DNA from: Centroberyx gerrardi
Taxonomy: Eukaryota > Chordata > Actinopteri > Beryciformes > Berycidae
Assembly (NCBI RefSeq): GCF_048128805.1
Contig: NC_136008.1
Coordinates: 16,471,572-16,535,571 of the forward strand
Direction of reading: 5' to 3'
DNA length: 64,000 nucleotides
Below are positions 1 through 14,700 of this stretch, one piece after another. Position 1 is the first letter of the stretch. Every line of letters begins with the position of its first letter. The notes below the pieces were generated by a model. The model had not been told where the DNA came from and did no database searches. It worked only from the letters and a program-made list of their open reading frames with translations. The position numbers and the translations under genes are program-made.

Positions 1-791
1 AATTATATATATATATATATATATATACCATACTGATATTTGGCATCAGCATTAATTTTAAAGGTATAAAAATGCTCCAAAATGTTGGATTCTTCCAACA
101 TTGACACCTGCAATTCAGAATAACAGGTGTCATGTATAAATGTTACATAATGATACATTTTGTAAATAATTTTTTCATTTTGTAAAAATGTGATGCAACA
201 TGAAATCTTAATGGATACTCAGTGCCCTGAACTTTTTGCGGGACTTTCAAACACTTTTCTTCCACTCAGCGTTTTGTGTCAAGGGATAAATAATTGATGG
301 AAGAGATGAGGATATTATTGATCAGTTAGGGAAAACATTAGTTTCACACCACCAACAATGCATCATGATGCTAGCTCATAAGAACTTACTCATAATACAC
401 CAATCTGAATTTCTAGCAATGTCCATCTATCCTATTTGGCAGGGAAGGCTCATTAGATTCTATTTTACAGCCCTGGCGCACTACTGTTTTTCTAATTGAT
501 CAGTAAAAAGGCAGGCAGACATTATACATTCCATAAAGGTAATGCAGAGGTTAATGAGTTTAGTTATTTCCTCACTGGAAAAAGCACATCTGAGGTAGCC
601 CATCAGACACAGTGTCCATTAAACTAGCCCATACTTATGTAAACAAAGAGGTGATAAAAAGGAGGTGGATAATCCCAGTCAATAGAAATGGAATTGATTA
701 ATCAAATATTGTTAAAACTAATGTTGGTGTAAAGAGTGACATTAGTTGGCCTAATGAGGCTTCTGTTAGTTTTGTGTGTCACTCAAGAACT

Positions 792-1222
792 GCAGCAGAT
801 ACTGTAGTGAACAAAGTAAATACAACTTAGGCCTCAAAAAGTTTGCATTAGCTTTCCAAATAACAATGATTAAAAGTCAAATATTTAATCGATCTACATT
901 TGGTCAGAAGCCTGTGGGCTGGGCCACAGTAAGCTTGGTTTAGTTACGGTATACATATTGTGGACTTAGAAAAGGTGTGCCCTCATTACATTGTTTTGTT
1001 GTAATGCACGCAAGGCAGCAGGTATTGTAGAAAGTAAAAACAACTTGACCCTCAAAAGGTTTGCATTGTAAGTTTGCCTATTAAATAAGTCAAATATTTA
1101 ATTGATCTGCATTTAGTCAGAAACCCGCAGGCTTGGCCACAGTAAGCCTGGTTTAGTTACCGTATACATATTGTGAAGTTAGAAAAAGGTGCGCCCTCGT
1201 TACATTTTCTTTTGCAAGGAAC
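792..1222. repeat. diverged tandem duplication, about 213 bp period
   Basis: Two direct copies lie side by side. Shared landmarks recur about 213 bp apart: the GTATACATATTG block at 949 and again at about 1162, preceded in both copies by a CCACAGTAAGC block and a CAAATATTTAAT block. There are scattered substitutions and small indels, so the duplication is old. No coding content is seen. Confidence 0.75.
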
Positions 1223-1373
1223 ACAAGGTTGGGAGAGGACTTTATCTAACAAAAAAAAAAAAAAAAGGTGTAGGGGCTTATCACATAAGGATGCCACCTA
1301 CCATAGGTGAAATTATGTTATGTGAAGGGGACACCATGTGAGGAGTTTGAATGACAGACCATACAAAATTGTC

Positions 1374-1379
1374 TTTATC
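1374..1379 (-). promoter_or_regulatory. possible variant polyadenylation signal of fcgbp-like gene
   Basis: GATAAA on the minus strand, about 70 nt past the stop codon. It is a known but weak variant of AATAAA. No canonical hexamer is visible downstream within the window, so the real 3' end may lie elsewhere. Confidence 0.25.
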
Positions 1380-1446
1380 AAAAGTTTGTATTCAACACTA
1401 CACAGTGAACAACACACATTATTGAAAACATTAAAATGGTCAGTCT

Positions 1447-2711
1447 TCATCCACTGAAGCCACTGTGGAAAGAGAAAAAAGAACATTGAATAAAAATTGT
1501 ATTCATCTGCGACGTGGAAAATACACAAAACATCAATAAATGTCAATAAAATGAAGCCACACATTCTCGCTGTAAAGAGAAATTCACATACCATCCAGGA
1601 AAGTCTGGGAGGACCCATGACTTGACAGACTTATGCGAGTGGAGGTCGTTGTGGTTTCCACAGAGACCACACAGTTTGTCTGAGTACCAGAGTGGGAGCT
1701 TGACAGTCACCATGGTGACACCAATCTCCATCTCCAGCTCCGACTCCATCCCAGCATCTCTCCTCAGGATCACTGTGACCTCTGACTTGTCCTGGGTCAC
1801 ACCAGGTGACAGGGACACACCTGATGGCAGCATGTAAGGGAGGGACACAAAGTGTCCATTCACCTGTGGGTGCAACAATCAGTTACCAAACAGAAACCTT
1901 GCTGATGGCAAACATTCAATACATGGTTCACTTTGTGCAAATAAAAATCCTCAGTGGATTCTTACCTTCACTGTGCCTTCCTGGATGGCAACTGATGATC
2001 CCTTCAGGAGGATTTGCAATACAGTGACAACCCTGGAAGAGCTGCCATGACAGGGTCCATGGTAGGAGATCAGGCTGAACCACTGCTCACTGGCCTCGTC
2101 ACACAGAGACACCAGACTGTAAGAGAACTGGGGTTCCAAGCTCAACTGCTGCCCACTGAGGGTGGAGACCTGGAGGCTGCTCCTGAGCTCACAAACTACT
2201 GGCTGCTCATGGCAGCCCCAGGAACCATTCCTCAGAGCACACTGCTGCCCAGGGCTGCAGGCTGCCTTCTCACACAGTGCCCGACCCACAGGGTGGCACC
2301 AGCACCTCTGGGTGCAGTCCTCAGTGTACAGCTGCTCATCCATCTGAGGAAGGGAGAACAGAGAAACAACAGGGAAGTCCGAAGTTACTTTAACCAGTTT
2401 ACATGAGCTTTGCTCATCATTAAAGATAAACCATATCACCCTGATGTATAAAATAACTAAAATCAGAAAACTGGTTACTATATACTGCCTACAGTAAGCA
2501 TGTAGGCTTACCTTGATATATCTGTCATGAAGGACACACCCACACCGACTGTGAGGTACACACTCCTCCCTATCAAACACATTTCCATTGAGGCACTGGC
2601 AGCCCTCAGAGCAGCCCACTGCTGAAGAACCAAGCTGGAGGAGAGCAGGACACGAGCTGGAGCTGGAGTCAACACAGTCACTTGGGCTGCTGCGGTCAGG
2701 ACACTGGAGAG
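1447..2711 (-). CDS. fcgbp: fcgbp-like D module 10 (exons 25-28), truncated C-terminus
   Basis: Exons 2512-2711 (TIL), 1966-2343 (linker plus degenerate vWD start), 1592-1863 (vWD end) and 1447-1462 (last five codons and TGA), residues about 3812-4099. The vWD opening is much altered (the FDG signature reads LSG). CGLCGN is kept, but the protein stops about 24 residues later, so there is no C8 domain. The final exon follows a strong pyrimidine-tract acceptor and ends CGFSG. If its intron were retained, translation would instead stop after about 17 other residues. Confidence 0.85.
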
Positions 2712-5700
2712 CTGTGCAGATATAAAACTATTTATAATAGATCTTACACTCATCATCCAAATTATGACTAAAATTATTGCCTTACAGCAGGGAGTGTTTT
2801 TTCTCCATGGGCCTACAGTTATTCCTTTGGCTTGGCAGGCTGCAGCATATGCTTCCAGTGCTAGGCATGTGGCCTCCATGTGCCCTGCCCCAGCACAAAC
2901 CGCTCTGATACACACATCTCTGTAAACATGGGGCTCCACGCCACTGTTCCAGCAATGGTTGAATACAACACTCCTGGCCAATAGGACATCACAGGCCATC
3001 ATGGCTTCAGGGGACACACTGCACCCATCACAGGCTGTTCCACAATTCTTGTAGCAAGGCTGTCCAGGGGCGACTACTGCCCAGCTGTACAGGAACTCTG
3101 CAATGCTTTTGGTCAGATGATTGTTTCGGAGCTCCAAGTCATCAGACTGGTCCCCATTGAAGTTCCCACAGAGGCCAGAAGCTGTGGCTTCGTAACCGTG
3201 TGGTACAGACAAACTGAGGTACTGGGTGGAGGACAACTGAATTCTCACCCCCGACATTGTGGTGATAGTCAGGCTGCTGCCATCTTGGTATGCTTTAATT
3301 TTACCCATGTCAAAAGGTAAGGAGAGTTCTTCCTTGTTGACCTGAAAGCATAGAGACCGATTAAATGTTAGCATCATAAAATCTTTGCAGATAAACCATT
3401 AACAAATAAATACATGCATAACTTACTTGCATCTTCCATGGAGTCTCGGGGTCAATTGACAACTCTAATGAATGCCACAGAAACACTACTCTGCTCATTT
3501 TATGAATTATGCCATTTCTCTCCTTAAAGCTAAGGAGCAGAGTATAGTCATGTATGGCTTTAGAGGAAAGGTCTGACACGACATAGGTACAAGCTCCATG
3601 GTGAGGCAGAGCCAAGCCGTCAAAAGTGACGTAGCCAAAGCCGGCCAACACTTGGCACACCCCGTACTCCAGAGGCTTACACTTGGCAACACCATCCTTT
3701 ACTAAGCAGCTTTCCAGGGGGCTGCAGGGTGTAGGATTGCAGGTCACCTCTCCTCTCCTACAGTGACACTTCTGGCAGCTGTGCCCAGGGTAGAAATAGC
3801 CAGCAGGGTAATACTGCCCATCGTGCATGCAGCCACAATCCGAAACCAGCACACACCGGCCATCACTTAGGACATAGCCAGGGTCACACTGGCAGCCCTC
3901 CTCGCAACCTCCACTACAATTGGCTGGGGAAGACAGACCAGCACATACAACAGGACATCGAGGTCCACACAGCTCATAGTGGCTGTTCTTAGGGCACAAC
4001 ATACCTAGAGGAGAAATGGAGAGTCTTACTTTACCTTAATGAATTAAGCAAATCATGCAGACCAACAAATTAATCATGAGACCCAATTTTTTTTTATGTA
4101 AGAGTGTTAACTGGTCACACCAAGATGCCACATAGAAGTATTAAGTCTCCCCTGTCTTACCTCAACGAACCCAAATATTTTAATACTGCAGATTCAATTG
4201 TGAGATTTTGTCCCCCATCATCATGTGATACAGTTGCAAATACAACTTTAACTGATTGATAATGGATAATGCATTTACTCACCACAGAATGTATCACTCC
4301 TCCACTGCCTGATAGGCAGCTGAGCTGCTTGGCAGGCTGCAGTATAGGATGCGATGGAACTGCAGAGGCCTGAGGAGTGGCCCCCATAAGAGCAGGAGTC
4401 TGCCACACAGCTGTGGAAGTAGTTTTTGGGACTCAACACTGAAGCACAGTCTTCAAATGGCCCCAGCTCATTCAACAGCACCCCACAGAAATCCCTGCCT
4501 TCAAAAAGCCTCTGCTCCTCTGCAGGGCAATGCTTCAACTTGGAGGCACAGCTGGACCTACAGGCTTCTGCCCCTCCAGACCTCCAGCTGTGGGCAAACT
4601 CCAGTGTGTTTTGGGCATGCTCTCCATTGGGCATCAATTGGTCATCATGTGGGTTAGCGTTGGCATTCCCACAAAGACCAGAGACAGAAGATCCGCAAGT
4701 GCTGGGGAGGACAACCATTATAGTGCCCATTTTATAGAGGACCAGCTGTAATCCCATGTCAATGTGGATGACCAGGGATGAAGGTGTGTGATAGGCTTTT
4801 ACACGGCCTGTTTGATGAGAGTATGGTAAGGGCTTGTGCAGTCCATCAACCTGTGAATGAAGAGAAACATCACTAGGTTAGATTACATCAATTACAACAC
4901 TAACTAATTACACCAATCAATTATTACACAAATTACATACATTAGCTCATCTTAAAAAATAAAAACTTGCCAAACACTCACCAAAATCTTTACTGGGTCA
5001 TCTTTGCTCACTACCAACTCCAAATTATAGACAGAGAGTTTCAAGTTAAGGCTGTGAAAAAGCCTTTTGTGGCAACTTGCATCAGAGATGGTGATGTTGA
5101 AGGGTGTCAGTTCAGTTTGATTGGAGTTGGTTTGAACCAATGAATAAGCACAACTATCTCTAAATTCAAAATGATGCCCATCAAAGGTAGTGAAATACAG
5201 CCCAGTGACAATGGTACAGTTGAGATTTTTTTGGGGCTGGCAGACCCTTATGCGTCCTAGCCGCTTGCAGAACTGTCCTCTGGGGCACTCGGTCGGCTTG
5301 CAGTGGATCTCTCTGGTGGCTGGACCACAGACGCAGAGCTGACCACAGTTGTCAGGGGTCCAGAATGTTGTGTTGAGACTGTGGTATTTGCCTATGGAGT
5401 CTGTGCAGCCACACTGCTTCGGACGCACACAGCCCTCTGGGCTCTTGACGAAGCCAGAGTTACAGAAGCAGCCCTGCACACAGATCTTATTACAGTAGGC
5501 AACGTTAAACTCACACGATGGAGGACAGGCTGAGCCACAGGTCTTGTAGTGGCTGTTGGCCGGGCAGTGCGCATCTGAAATGATTTATTGGTTTGTCATT
5601 CATAGATTATAACACACTAGTCAAAATTTGAAAGTTTACAGTAGCTACAATATACTGCACACCTTAACATTATTACTCACCGCTTATCACCCCACTGTTG

Positions 5701-8700
5701 TAGTCATCATTAGATTGTTCACAAACCAAAGAGTATGACTTCATGGCCTGGTCAACAGCAACTTTTGACTCTCCATTATGCATGAGGTCAACTACACAAC
5801 TTTGGTAGAACGAATCTGGATTGACTTTGCCATGACAGTGGGCAAAGTGCCCCTTCTGATCCATGAGGACTGCACACAGTCTCCTGTAGCTGGAGGTGTT
5901 GTTGGGAACAGGATCTGGGGCCAAGATCAATTTATCTGCTGTCTGCTTACAATCAGTACAGCACCTGTGGTCCCCATCAAACAGCCTGTATGCCTGGGCC
6001 AGGTCAACCACACTCTGAATGGGAAGTGAGCCATGTGTGGCTACAGTATGCTCATCTAGAGGATCACCGTTGAAGTTGCCACACAGCCCATAGACTTTGC
6101 CATTGTAGCGTGGGTTCAGAGTCACAGCAACGGTGGAGCTCCAGTCGAAGACGACCTGCATGCCAAAGTCAGTCTTCAGTAGAACCTTTCCTTCCCTGTG
6201 GGACACCTGGATCTTACCCCGTAATAAACTGACAGGGAGATATTCCACCAGACCATTAACCTGGAAATGAAGGGGAAACACATTAATGCCAACAGCAAAA
6301 CCTGAGCAATTTTGTCATTCAGAAACACACCACTACTTACCCATACTCTGCCCTTCTCGCTGCTGAGCTTGATGATGAACCCATAAGCCTGTACGGTCAC
6401 CACCCGTGTAGAGGTTGACCCATAGCGGTCACTCTTCTCCGACACACTGAAGGGTGTCAGACCACAAGCTGCCCCTCGGCTGGCTGCAAGCAGGTAGGTG
6501 CAGCTACCCTCAAAGTCATAGTCGAGCCCATCGAAGGTGTGGTAGTGTGGGTGTCCCCAGGCCCAGCACACACCCTGAGGGGTCTCACAGACAGGCACAC
6601 CATTGCTCAGGGAACATTTCTCTGATTCATCACATCTCTCCTCACATGGATCTGGGCTTTCCACTACTCAAAGAAAGGTACAATTAATTCAGTGTTAACA
6701 CCACAAATGTTAAGTACTTTAATTGCACTAGGAGCTATCCTATATAAATTGCTATTCTATATTAAAAAAAATCATTTTTCCATTTTAAATGTCATGCTGT
6801 AGATAATGTAATTGTTGTAACACAGCCAATACTTACCAGCCTTGCTGCAGCCCATGGTTCCATCTGAAACTACACAGCTGTGCTGGGCAGGGCATGAATA
6901 GTCCTCACACACAAGAGGCGGCCCACAGGTGCATTTCATGGTGCAGTTTTGTAGAATTTTGCTCTCAGAGGCCTGAATAGAAACACAGTAGAGTCAAAAG
7001 GTAATATAAAGCCAATGCAAACAGTGTATAGGTAAAAGACTTTGTGAGGAGGCAAAATGCTCACTAAAACTAAATGAGTCTTTGAATTCAGTGTGTTTTC
7101 ATTTGCGATATGCAAATATGATTTTTTTTTTTTGATGACTTACTGACTTCATGCATTTATCAGCCAAGCACATCAGCACAATTGTTAAGACTGTTTACAG
7201 AGTCATGGTTTGTTCTTTCACCTTAAACCTCCTCCCATCCTGTGAACACCCACAATGCCCTGTTGACACGCAAGCATGGCCATCATGGAGGTATCCAGCA
7301 TCACACTGGCAGCCTTCCTCACACTCTCTTGGGCATTGCACTGCCTGTTCAACCACCGGACACAGCGAGGAGCAGGCATTGGCACACTGGCTGTGGTGGC
7401 TGAACTGGGGGCACTGGTATGCTGTAAAAGAAAGAAGAAAAAAAACAAAAAAACACTACTTCAGTACAATGCTGTATACAATACCATACCGTATTCCCAT
7501 ACTGTATATTCTTATTTTAGATGTGTTTTTAATAAACACTACCTTATATTTTACTCCATGCTTTTATTTGTGAAGCACTTTGTAACAATTGTTTTGAAAC
7601 ATGCTATATAAATTATTTTTTTTAAATCATTATCATCTTTTTTTTTTTTAATCTGGATGAATAGTTCTGACCTATTTAAAAAAACAAAAAAAACTGTGTA
7701 TATTGTCATTATCTGACTCGCCACACTACTAAGATGTCAGACCTACCACAGCCTGTGGTGTTCCTCCAGAGGCCAACCTTCACTCCTGCTTCTTGACATG
7801 CTGTCTCATACGCTTGCAGTGCGTCACACAGGGCCCAGCTTTGCCCCTCTGTCATGCAGAGATGCGCCATGCAGAATGAATAGTAGTTCTGTGGGCACAC
7901 CACCTGGTGACAGTGGGAGAAAGGTCCCACAGGCTGGGTGAGCAGGCCGCAGTACAGGTCAGAGGTGTACTTGGGTACAGGGGACCGGCAGCGTTGGCAG
8001 GCACTGTCACATATGTCGCTGCAAGATGACTCAGTATCAAACAACCTCCATGATGGCCCAAAGATGTCAGTATCAGAGATCAGAGTGCTGTTGGGCAGCT
8101 GGAGGTCATCTGAGGGATTAGCATTGTAGTTCCCACAAAGGCCACAGGTGGTCTGGCGGTAAATGTCTGGGATCTTGACCAGAATGTGGTTGTGTAGGTC
8201 TGAAATAAGCTGGACGGACCGTGAGGCATTGATGGTCAGCCATCCACTTTTCTGAAGCACAGTAACATTGTTCTGGGAGAACGGCAGGTTCTCTAGAACT
8301 CCATTTACCTAAGAGAAATGATTCATATTTATACATAATATACAATTAGTGAATATTGTACTAAAATAATTAAAATTATTCTACAATGCTTTATCTCTAA
8401 GCAGTTACTGTAAAGATTGTAGAACTGTTACTTGAATTACCTGAACTTTTCCAGGATAATCATTTGACATCTTAAAATACATCTTATAGACTTGCAGGTA
8501 TATTTGCCTGACCCCCGTATGGCTGCCCTGTACAGCTATTATGAAAGGCTCCACATCCAGTTCCTTGAGAGAGCAGGTCTGGGCCAGGGTGTAGTTACAT
8601 GAACCATAAAATTCAAATGTCTGTCCATCAAAAGTGGTGTACTGGGATCTACCATCGACAGAGCAGCGTGCCTCTTTGGGTTTGGGGTGGCAACCCTGAA

Positions 8701-11700
8701 CACCCCTAATAAGCGTACATTCCTCATTCTTCCCACAGGACACATTACGACAAGTCATGTGACCCCCAGTGTGACACAAACAGCTTTGTTCACAGGTAGA
8801 CAGCTCCTGCCCTGCTTTGAGGTATTCTCCATGGTGAGAGCAACCACAGTTCTCTGGGTGGACACAGAGGCTGCCACTGTGAACCAAGCCTGCTCCACAG
8901 AGGCAGTTCTCCCCAATGTTTTGAGGCATCTCTACTGTGTTATTCTGCCAGCCGAGGCAGAGGTGAACAGGGGCAGAACTCATGCTGTAGCTGGTACTGG
9001 AGGGACAGGACTGGTCTGTGGGGGTAGAAGAGACATGCGTCACTCTGGGCAGAACGACAGGAAAAAGTTGTAAAGTAAGAGACAAGGTTAGGGTTGACCA
9101 GTGATGCATTAGTACCATCTAGTGGCACAATGGCAGCTGGGAGGTTGTGGCCTCAATACCAATAGCTGTTCAGCCACAGGGTACTGTATCTAATTCATAA
9201 TAAATTTTTCAACAGTCATAAATGCACAAGGAAACAAACCCCACATATACATACCTAGAGGCATGTATCTGATTCATATGCAAATAATCACAATGGCATT
9301 TCCTTCTGATATGTGATCAATAACAACTAACCAAACATGATGAAATGTTGAGAGTGCTCGCACATGCTTCTGCACCCCCCACCCCCCTATTTAATTTGGT
9401 GTGCAATGATGCTGAACTCCAAACATCACAGTTACATTTGTAGAGAATATTAATTTAATTCACTTGCGTAACAGAGCTGGAAGCACATTAACACTCACAG
9501 CAGAATCCAGGTCTTCTCCAGGCATAAACGGTAGCCTTGTGGAAAAGGCAGACAGCAGTATAGTCAGCCAGGGAGTTGCACAGTGCAGGCTGGAGACCTC
9601 CATGAAGACACAGGTCACTGACACAGCGCTTGTAAAAGCTGGAGGGGTCCACTTTGCCATGACAGTGTCTGAATGGTCCATTAACCTCCAGAATCTTCCC
9701 ACAAGCCCCTGGGTCAGAGTAGTCAGCCAGATGCTCAGATGAACATTTTGGACAACTTCCTCCTAGACAGCCCTCCACACACCAAGGATTGTGTCCACTT
9801 CTCCAGGCTTTTCCAAACTGCTCAGGACTAAGACGCTCCTGGGTGCCAGTCGCCATGAGGTCATCAGCAGGGTCAGAGTTTAAGTTACCACACAGGCCAC
9901 AGGTAGCATTGGCATATTTAGTAGAGAGGCTAATGCTGACTCTGCCCTGTACGCTGAGGCTGAAAACAAAGCCCAAGTCTGTGTGAATGTAAGTGTGCAT
10001 CCCCATAGAGGAAGCCATTGCAGTGGGGCTGAGTAGATAGGGCATGCTCCTCTTGACACCGTTCACCTGTAGGGGGTGCCAACATTGCATTCAACACTCA
10101 GTACAGGGCAACACATTTTCAGAATTAATCTTTCATATCTAATTCCATAATTGTTAAGGCTGCCTTGATTGTAATAGTTCATAAATAATTAGATTCTCTA
10201 GCAGTGTCCAGAATTCATAGATGAGTGACAGTCATTTAATGCTTTGTGTGGCATGAAAATTTATGAGCTAGAACATTTAAGCAGAAGTAATGGCAACAGC
10301 GGGATACTGGCACTCACCTCTATCCTCTCAGTGTTTTTGCTGTTCATCTCCACCAGTGTACCACTTACATTGACCAAGACATGAAGAGGTGACTCTAGAT
10401 GTCCATCAGTCTGGACATGAACCTCTATAGCAGCAAGGCCTTGCCTCTGCCCACACATGCCCAGTAACTGGTACTGGCAGGTGCCCTGCAAATCATGGTC
10501 ATGCTGGTCAAAGGTGGTAAAGTGATGACCAGTGTATATGCAGGTCTGCCAGGGGTGTGGCACACAGCTCCTGACTCCTTCACGGAGACCACAGTATTCA
10601 TCAGGGCCACAGGAAGCCACATGGCAGTGGGTCTGGTGGGTTTGGGGGTCACAAACACACTGCTCTGTGCATCCCTCATCAGCCCAGAAGGTCTGGTTGC
10701 TGTGGTAACGGTAGCCATTGTGAATGCAGCCACATAGGGGGTAGGGGACACAGACATCACCGTCCAGGACGAATCCTGGGTCGCACTGGCATGTCTCCAC
10801 ACAGGCCAGGGTGCAGGGGCTTGAGCTGGACGGGTTCTCACAGGTGGCAGGGCAGGCTGTGCCACAGGACTCATAATGGCTATTCACTAGGCAGGACATT
10901 GCTGGGAGACAGAAAGTGGGAGAGGAACATGAGAATGATCAGTGATAAGGAAGGATAACCACACACATCAACTAGTATATTTTCAGCCACATTGCATAAT
11001 ACATTTTGATAAAAGCAACGGTTAGGTTATGAATAGTATCACTAAATAAGTGGGATTTGAGGCTAATCCAACAGTTGTATTTAAGAACATGTTATGGGGG
11101 TTTGAGGGTGTAATCATGCGTGGAAGCATATCTACACATTATAATGATGAGAAACAAGACACTTGCAACAAATTAAGCATTCAGTTGTGGGAGACATTTT
11201 AAATACCAAGCAACACAAAGCTTATCTTACGGCAGAAAGTACTATTCCTCCACTCTCCGATCTGGATCTGGGCGTTCTGGCAGGTAGCAGCGTAGGCCTC
11301 TATGCCCAGGCAGAGGGCCTTTTGAGGGTCCTGACTAGTGCACAGGTCAAAGATGCTAATCGCCGAGTAGACTTCAGTGTAGTTTATCACTTCACGGCAC
11401 AGGTAGAAAGCGTTTTGTGACCACAAGTAATCATGCAAGGAGATCCAATGACTGGCCACATTGTTCTCTTGTAGCTGGTCAGCAGAGCAGTTTGGGCAGG
11501 CTCCTCCACAGTCTGCTGTACAGTAGGCTTCCTGATCAGGAACTCTCCAGCTCCAGCCAAAGGTGGTAGCATTAACAGCTACACCCTGTGGGGTGCTGAG
11601 GTCATCTTCCTTGATGCCATTGTTGTTCCCACACATACCGTGCACTTCAGTTTTATTAGAGAAGAGGATAGTGGCATAATGGAAGCAGTCATACTTGACT

Positions 11701-14700
11701 TGGATACCCAGATTAGTATCCACAATGACAAAAATGCCACTCTGATGAATCTTCACTTGCCCAAACTGCAGAGTCACAGGCAGGAGCCTTTTATAACCAT
11801 TTATCTATGAGGAAAGCAGGAGAGACATTTTGTACAATTCAATGCAAAGTGCATTTCACATGTACGTAGTTATGCAGTGACATTTCAATCCATGCAAGTT
11901 TATCGATGTATGCACTTCACTAGAAAATTGGCAATGTACTGAGCAAATAAAATGAGTAGGACCCAAACAAATGTTTCAGAGTCTATGTAGTGAAAATAAC
12001 ATTTTAAAATGTCCATGATGAAAACCTGCCAATCAATAAGAGAGGGCATTATCCAGGTGCTAATGCTGTTGAATGATGTCCAATTGGAACACATCTACTC
12101 TGCAATTATAAAAAAAAAAAAAAAATCTTGGATCGAGTACAAAGCTAGAGTGACGATGACCTGTGGCTGTGCAAGTTTACAAATTCAAAACCTACCCAAG
12201 CATAGCCTTTCTCCCCTCTGTAGATAGCAATATGGTCCTTAGCCACTTTGACATGAATAGCTTTAAGAGAGGAAGCTTTGTTGTGGGTCCTGTCTTTCTG
12301 TACCCTGACCCAAAATGAATCATTCACACTGCTATGATTCAATATATGGACAAGAGTGTAGGTACAGTTTCCTTGGAATTCAAACATCTCTCCATCAAAG
12401 GTGTAGAAGTGGGCACCTCCCAGCACCCAACACTGGGTTTGCTGAGGTTCGCTCTGGACACCACAGGTCTCTCCATTCTCACAGAGTTTATGCTCTTCAT
12501 CTGAAACATAAAAAAGGGAAAAAAGCTTCTGATTAATGTTTACAGTTTAGAAGAAGGCACAAGCAGCTGGGGGTGTATAACTTGCCAGGATATCTGCAGA
12601 CATCAGCCCTTATCAGACCAGATTGTTCTGAGTAACAGATGTAATGACTACTACAATTCACTAAGTAAATGAATGAATCAAATTTTGCAAAGCATATTAG
12701 TCTACCCATTATTTTTGTGATTATTACGGTCTGCTAGTTCTTAAACATAATAAATTAAAAGACATTGAGTTCAACTACAAACACTCCACATTCATTCCAA
12801 AGTGGAAAAAACTGCCTTATATTCGGATGGGGTTCTAATGTTAATACACATTCAACAGTTAGTGATACAACATATTTAAAATCAAATTTTTGACAAAACA
12901 ATTTTGACAAAATTATGGAGGTGCATTATTACTTGTGATTGATTGACAAGCAGTGTAATCATGTTCACTCCCACTAGGCAGGCAGGGCATTTTGTGTAAA
13001 GATGTAATGTGCTGTATGAGGGGGAAAGTCTTTGACCTTATTTCAGTTAAGTGACAGGACATGGGGAGCAAAAATTAATCACCTTTGTGGTGTCAATCAC
13101 AGGTTTCAGAAAATCCCTGATAAGATGCACAAATCGACTGTACATATAACATTTGTGAACAAAAAGGTGTTTAAAACTCATCAGTATGCATGGTGCAGCT
13201 GGGTGAACAATGCTTAGCCTGTGAGGAAATGTCAACCAACCCAGCAGAACCAGCATGGCCTACCTTTCCCTGCACAGCCCCAGGTATCGTTAAGGGTGCA
13301 GCTCAGTCCCTCAGGGCAAGAGGCCGGCTTACAGCACATGGTGGCAGGGGCAGAGCAGTTACACCGCTCAGAGCATCCCTCAGCCCAAGATGTCTCACCC
13401 ATCTACAGAGAACAATGAGTCACTGTTAGTGTGTGTTACTCAACTGTTTTCTAAACACCAAACATCCAACTGACAACCCAAGACAACACAAAGGCCTAGG
13501 ATTTTGGGATTAGTCATGCACCATGTACAGGTGAGAGACGTGCACTTTCAGCCAAGCCATTAATGAGTCATGTTACTAACAGTGTGTGGGCCAACTGAGG
13601 CACGATACACTCGTTTAGCTTGACTGTGGCAACATGTTCATGACTGCACCTGCAGTGGAGTCAGATGTAAATGTGCTAATGTGTCATAACAGAATACACC
13701 CTCAGCAATCAAATGGGTTTCTCAGAAGTGAAGGAAAGCTGCAATCGTGTGGCCAGACCGCATGTTAGCAATTTAGTTTCTGGCCGTAAAACCACACATG
13801 AACTGCACTGAGGAAGGCAAAATTTATAACTGCTAGTTGGTATAAACCAAATAATTTGCGGTCACGCACCTCATAGTAGTGCCCATGGTAGAAGCAACCA
13901 CATTCCTCAGCTTTGATACAGCCATTCCCATTTTGCACATAGCCAGAGTCACACTGGCATCCCTCAACACAGGGCCATGGGCAGGGGATATCAGATAAAA
14001 TACCACAGGACTCAGGACACGCACTGACACATATATTGTAGTGGGAGTTTTTAGGGCATGAGAGTGCTGTGGGTAAAAATAAGAGTTCACACACAGACCA
14101 GACACCCTTTCATGAATTTGGCAACATCATTGTTATAGCTTGTTAGATTTCTAACAAGCTGCATGTGCATTCAGTATGATTTACATGTACTGGCACATCA
14201 TGACAGATTAATAGATGAAATTAAGACAGTCAAGAGCAGTAATACTTACAACACTTTACGCCCCTCCACGGTTGGACCTCAGCTCTTGCCTCTTGGCATG
14301 CAAATGAGTAGTCTCTCAAATTACTGCAATACAGTGCTACATCCCCATTAGACATACATAAGTCATTCACACAATTCTGAAAGAAAGGCTGTGGATCCAC
14401 AGTGGAGTGGCAACCACTAAACGATCCAGCAGGAGCTGACAGGATGCCACAGAGGTTATCAGACGCAAATTCAGCTGCCATGGTAGAATTGCACACTGAA
14501 CAGAAATCCCCACATCCTTCAGAGCAATTGGTTCCAGATGGTGAAAGTGCCCAGGAGGAGGCAAAGATGGAATCATCACTCGTAAGGTTGCCATTGGGGT
14601 TCTGCGTGTCATCTGTAGCATTGCCATTGAAGTTTGCACACAACCCACACATTTTTCCATGAGAGGCAGGAATAACTATTTGTATTAGGTTAGGTCCACC

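Larger units (their letters stand above)
1..1446. other. 3' flank of the fcgbp-like gene, no gene seen
   Basis: AT-rich sequence beyond the fcgbp stop codon. It starts with an (AT)n run at 4-27, holds a diverged tandem duplication (792-1222) and a run of 16 A at 1251-1266. No convincing coding exon was found on either strand; the short open frames lack splice context and family similarity. The part nearest 1446 must include the fcgbp 3' UTR. No canonical AATAAA is visible there on the minus strand, only a GATAAA variant at 1374-1379. Confidence 0.6.

Noticed and set aside
9016-9045. Alternative acceptor for the fcgbp exon 8441-9015
   Set aside because: Joining there to the preceding exon makes a TAG stop at once, while the chosen site restores the usual TIL start.
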